The position numbers were made by a program, and so were the translations under genes. Shown piece after piece: positions 62,699 to 64,000 of a stretch of 64,000 nucleotides of DNA. The notes beneath the pieces are model-generated. The model was not told where the DNA came from and ran no database searches. It saw nothing but the letters and a program-made list of their open reading frames with translations. The stretch covers positions 1 to 64,000 of the forward strand of contig CAXQGL010000056.1 in assembly GCA_964223495.1 (NCBI GenBank), in the 5' to 3' direction. Each line of letters starts with the position of its first letter. Position 1 is the first letter of the stretch. Source of the stretch: UBA8752 sp964223495. Lineage in GTDB: Bacteria > Bacteroidota > Bacteroidia > Flavobacteriales_D > Sanyastnellaceae.

Positions 62699-63748
62699 TC
62701 AGCCGAACAGTGCGGCCATGTCCCTCCCCTCCACGAGGTAGAGGAAGACGACGAGCAGGACGCTGATGACTAGACCAAGCGTGGCCTTTCCCAGGTCGCC
62801 GAGCACCATGGGCCACACCTTGGTGCGGTCCAATTCATGCAGGCGCATGCGAAGCGCAACCTCGCGACCGGCCAACATGCCCAAGAAGACCCACGTGGTG
62901 CTCATCGGCACCTTGGCTCCGATTCCGAACGTATCGAACTTGAAGGTCAGCAGCACCAGACCGTAGAAGAGGTCAATGAAGGTGGCGGAGCGGATGTCCG
63001 AGGTGTTGGTCTTGACCCGGACGATTTTCTGGATCTCCCCCCCACGCTGGTAGAAGATGTAGCCCAGCATGCCGATCAGCACGGTCAGGGCGAAGGCGAA
63101 CTTCCACATTTGGACTTCGGCGGGATCTCCCAGATAGACAAGGATGTTGACCAGATCCTGTGTCAGCCACTGGCTCCACAGGAAGCCGGTGGCCATCCAT
63201 TGCAGCGCCGTCCAGAAGCGCTTGTCCTGCATGAGGCCATGGCCATCCTTCATCGGATGTTGCAGAAAGAAGCGCTCGGTCAGGCGACTCAATGCCACAA
63301 AGGCGAGGATGGCAAAGAGAAAGGCGACCCCGTATCCCCCGAGACTCTTCACCAGCATCTTGGGCAGGGCCTTGGGCGCGAAAAAGGTGAGGACCAGGAA
63401 GGTCGTGCTCACCGGGATGCCCAGCCTTGTGATGGCGAGCAGCGCCAACGGCGGCAGGATGTACCAAATCGTGATGCGGGGGAAATCGATCGGCTTGTCC
63501 GGGTCCTGGAACAGCCCGGCGTATTTGCCGAAGGTGAGGTCTCCTCCCCTGCCTCCGAGGTATTCACCGAGACCGAGGTAACCCATGGTGACCACGATGG
63601 CCATGATGCCGCCCGCAAAGAGCCAGAGCAACCACCACGGCTTGTCCTCATTCGAGGTCAGAAAAGTGCCGAGGGTCTGAATGCTGTCGTTGCCCACCAC
63701 GGAATAGGCCGCGAGGCTGAATCCAAGCAAGGCAATCACGGATTCCAT
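62699..63748 (-). CDS. PiT (inorganic phosphate)-like integral membrane protein
   Basis: 349 residues with about nine transmembrane helices. Two internal motifs, VPMSTTWVFLG near the C-terminal half and GIPVSTTFL in the first, together with SVVGNDSIQTLGTF at the N-terminus, are reminiscent of the duplicated GxNDxxxxxGT and PxSTT motifs in PiT phosphate transporters. Similarity is motif-level only; it could be a distant member with another substrate. Convergent with tyrS. Confidence 0.55.
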   Translation of the reverse strand: MESVIALLGFSLAAYSVVGNDSIQTLGTFLTSNEDKPWWLLWLFAGGIMAIVVTMGYLGLGEYLGGRGGDLTFGKYAGLFQDPDKPIDFPRITIWYILPPLALLAITRLGIPVSTTFLVLTFFAPKALPKMLVKSLGGYGVAFLFAILAFVALSRLTERFFLQHPMKDGHGLMQDKRFWTALQWMATGFLWSQWLTQDLVNILVYLGDPAEVQMWKFAFALTVLIGMLGYIFYQRGGEIQKIVRVKTNTSDIRSATFIDLFYGLVLLTFKFDTFGIGAKVPMSTTWVFLGMLAGREVALRMRLHELDRTKVWPMVLGDLGKATLGLVISVLLVVFLYLVEGRDMAALFG

Positions 63749-63794
63749 GGTGGCGCGAAACTAGTTTCCGGGATGAAGGATGCCAAGCATCGGG

Positions 63795-64000
63795 CTAGGC
63801 AATGAGCAAATTGCATCCACGGACTTCCGCATCGTCGAAGCGTCCGAGGATTTCGAAACTCCCGGCGGGAATTTCATCGCCTTCGACGAAGCGTCCCAGA
63901 TCCCGGGTGGAGAGGAAGGCACAACTGCCCAGATTGGCCAGGTCCAAGATGTCCACGCCGCCCGTGCCTCCTTTTGCAGCGCCGGTCAAAGGGTCATCCG
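63795..64000 (-). CDS. C-terminal fragment of an unknown protein (cut by window edge)
   Basis: The last 68 or so residues of a gene that starts beyond the right edge. The visible part is acidic and Gly-rich (VDILDLANLGSCAFLS, DEIPAGSFEILGRFDD) and ends LLIA. No family recognised. Confidence 0.5.
   Translation of the reverse strand, partial: DDPLTGAAKGGTGGVDILDLANLGSCAFLSTRDLGRFVEGDEIPAGSFEILGRFDDAEVRGCNLLIA

Noticed and set aside
1..64000. Search by eye for transposases, integrases, prophage genes, toxin-antitoxin pairs and restriction systems
   Set aside because: None found; the window looks like stable core chromosome apart from the surface-protein genes.

Overview
This 64 kb window reads as a chromosomal segment of a G+C-rich member of the Bacteroidota, probably Flavobacteriales or a near relative and probably marine. 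The evidence is a type IX secretion (T9SS)/gliding gene set (PorV, PorU, a PorP/SprF-like protein, GldJ), a fused LpxC-FabZ, several proteins with T9SS C-terminal sorting domains or a gliding-motility-associated (CHU_C type) C-terminus, an NhaD-type Na+/H+ antiporter, and four promoter -7 boxes matching the Bacteroidetes consensus TAnnTTTGY. I see no prophage, insertion sequence, CRISPR array or rRNA. Genes are densely packed, with many 1-4 base stop/start overlaps.

Layout. 1-7.9 kb: an ExbB/TolQ-like channel protein cut by the left edge, a Tat-targeted pirin, a T9SS cargo protein, tRNA-Ser(GGA), a HemJ-like protein, TatD nuclease and L-asparaginase I on the minus strand, then a plus-strand acyl-CoA thioesterase convergent with a family 9 glycosyltransferase. 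8.0-16.4 kb: one giant minus-strand gene for a 2785-residue secreted protein with ten Cys/Asp-rich repeats, thirteen HYR-like units, two related globular domains bracketing those units, and a T9SS sorting domain. 16.7-21.9 kb: tRNA-Phe, aroB and a lipid A operon (lpxD, lpxC-fabZ, lpxA, ABC ATPase). 22-30.7 kb: another T9SS cargo, a DUF4301 protein, an orphan Hpt protein, galE, a PAP2-like membrane protein, rpoN, asnS and a MacB/LolD-type ATPase. 30.8-37.8 kb: a choice-of-anchor L surface protein, gpmI, a methyltransferase, tRNA-Val(UAC) and a vanadium-haloperoxidase-like enzyme with a dockerin-like tail. 37.8-44.9 kb, all minus: anmK, an amino-acid dehydrogenase, nhaD, exbB-exbD-tonB and folC. 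45-57 kb: an acyl-CoA dehydrogenase (+), then on the minus strand an unknown anchored protein, recG, pdhC, pdhA, ispF, porV and porU. 57.1-64 kb: porP/sprF-like, gldJ, murF and tyrS on the plus strand, a PiT-like membrane protein on the minus strand, and a gene fragment at the right edge.

How the parts fit. PorU and PorV are the T9SS sortase and its outer-membrane shuttle, and GldJ belongs to the gliding/T9SS apparatus. Their likely clients lie in the same window: three proteins with type A-like sorting domains, including the giant one, and one with a CHU_C-type C-terminus. The lipid A genes supply the outer membrane, and PorU is known in other species to attach some cargo to A-type LPS. ExbB-ExbD-TonB energises outer-membrane uptake. 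NhaD suggests life in saline water.

The most unusual items are the giant surface protein with its bracketed repeat array, the dockerin-like tail on the haloperoxidase-like enzyme, the Tat-exported pirin and the PiT-like membrane protein. I did not find a clearly new multi-gene system. All assignments are by reading sequence motifs; no database search was run.
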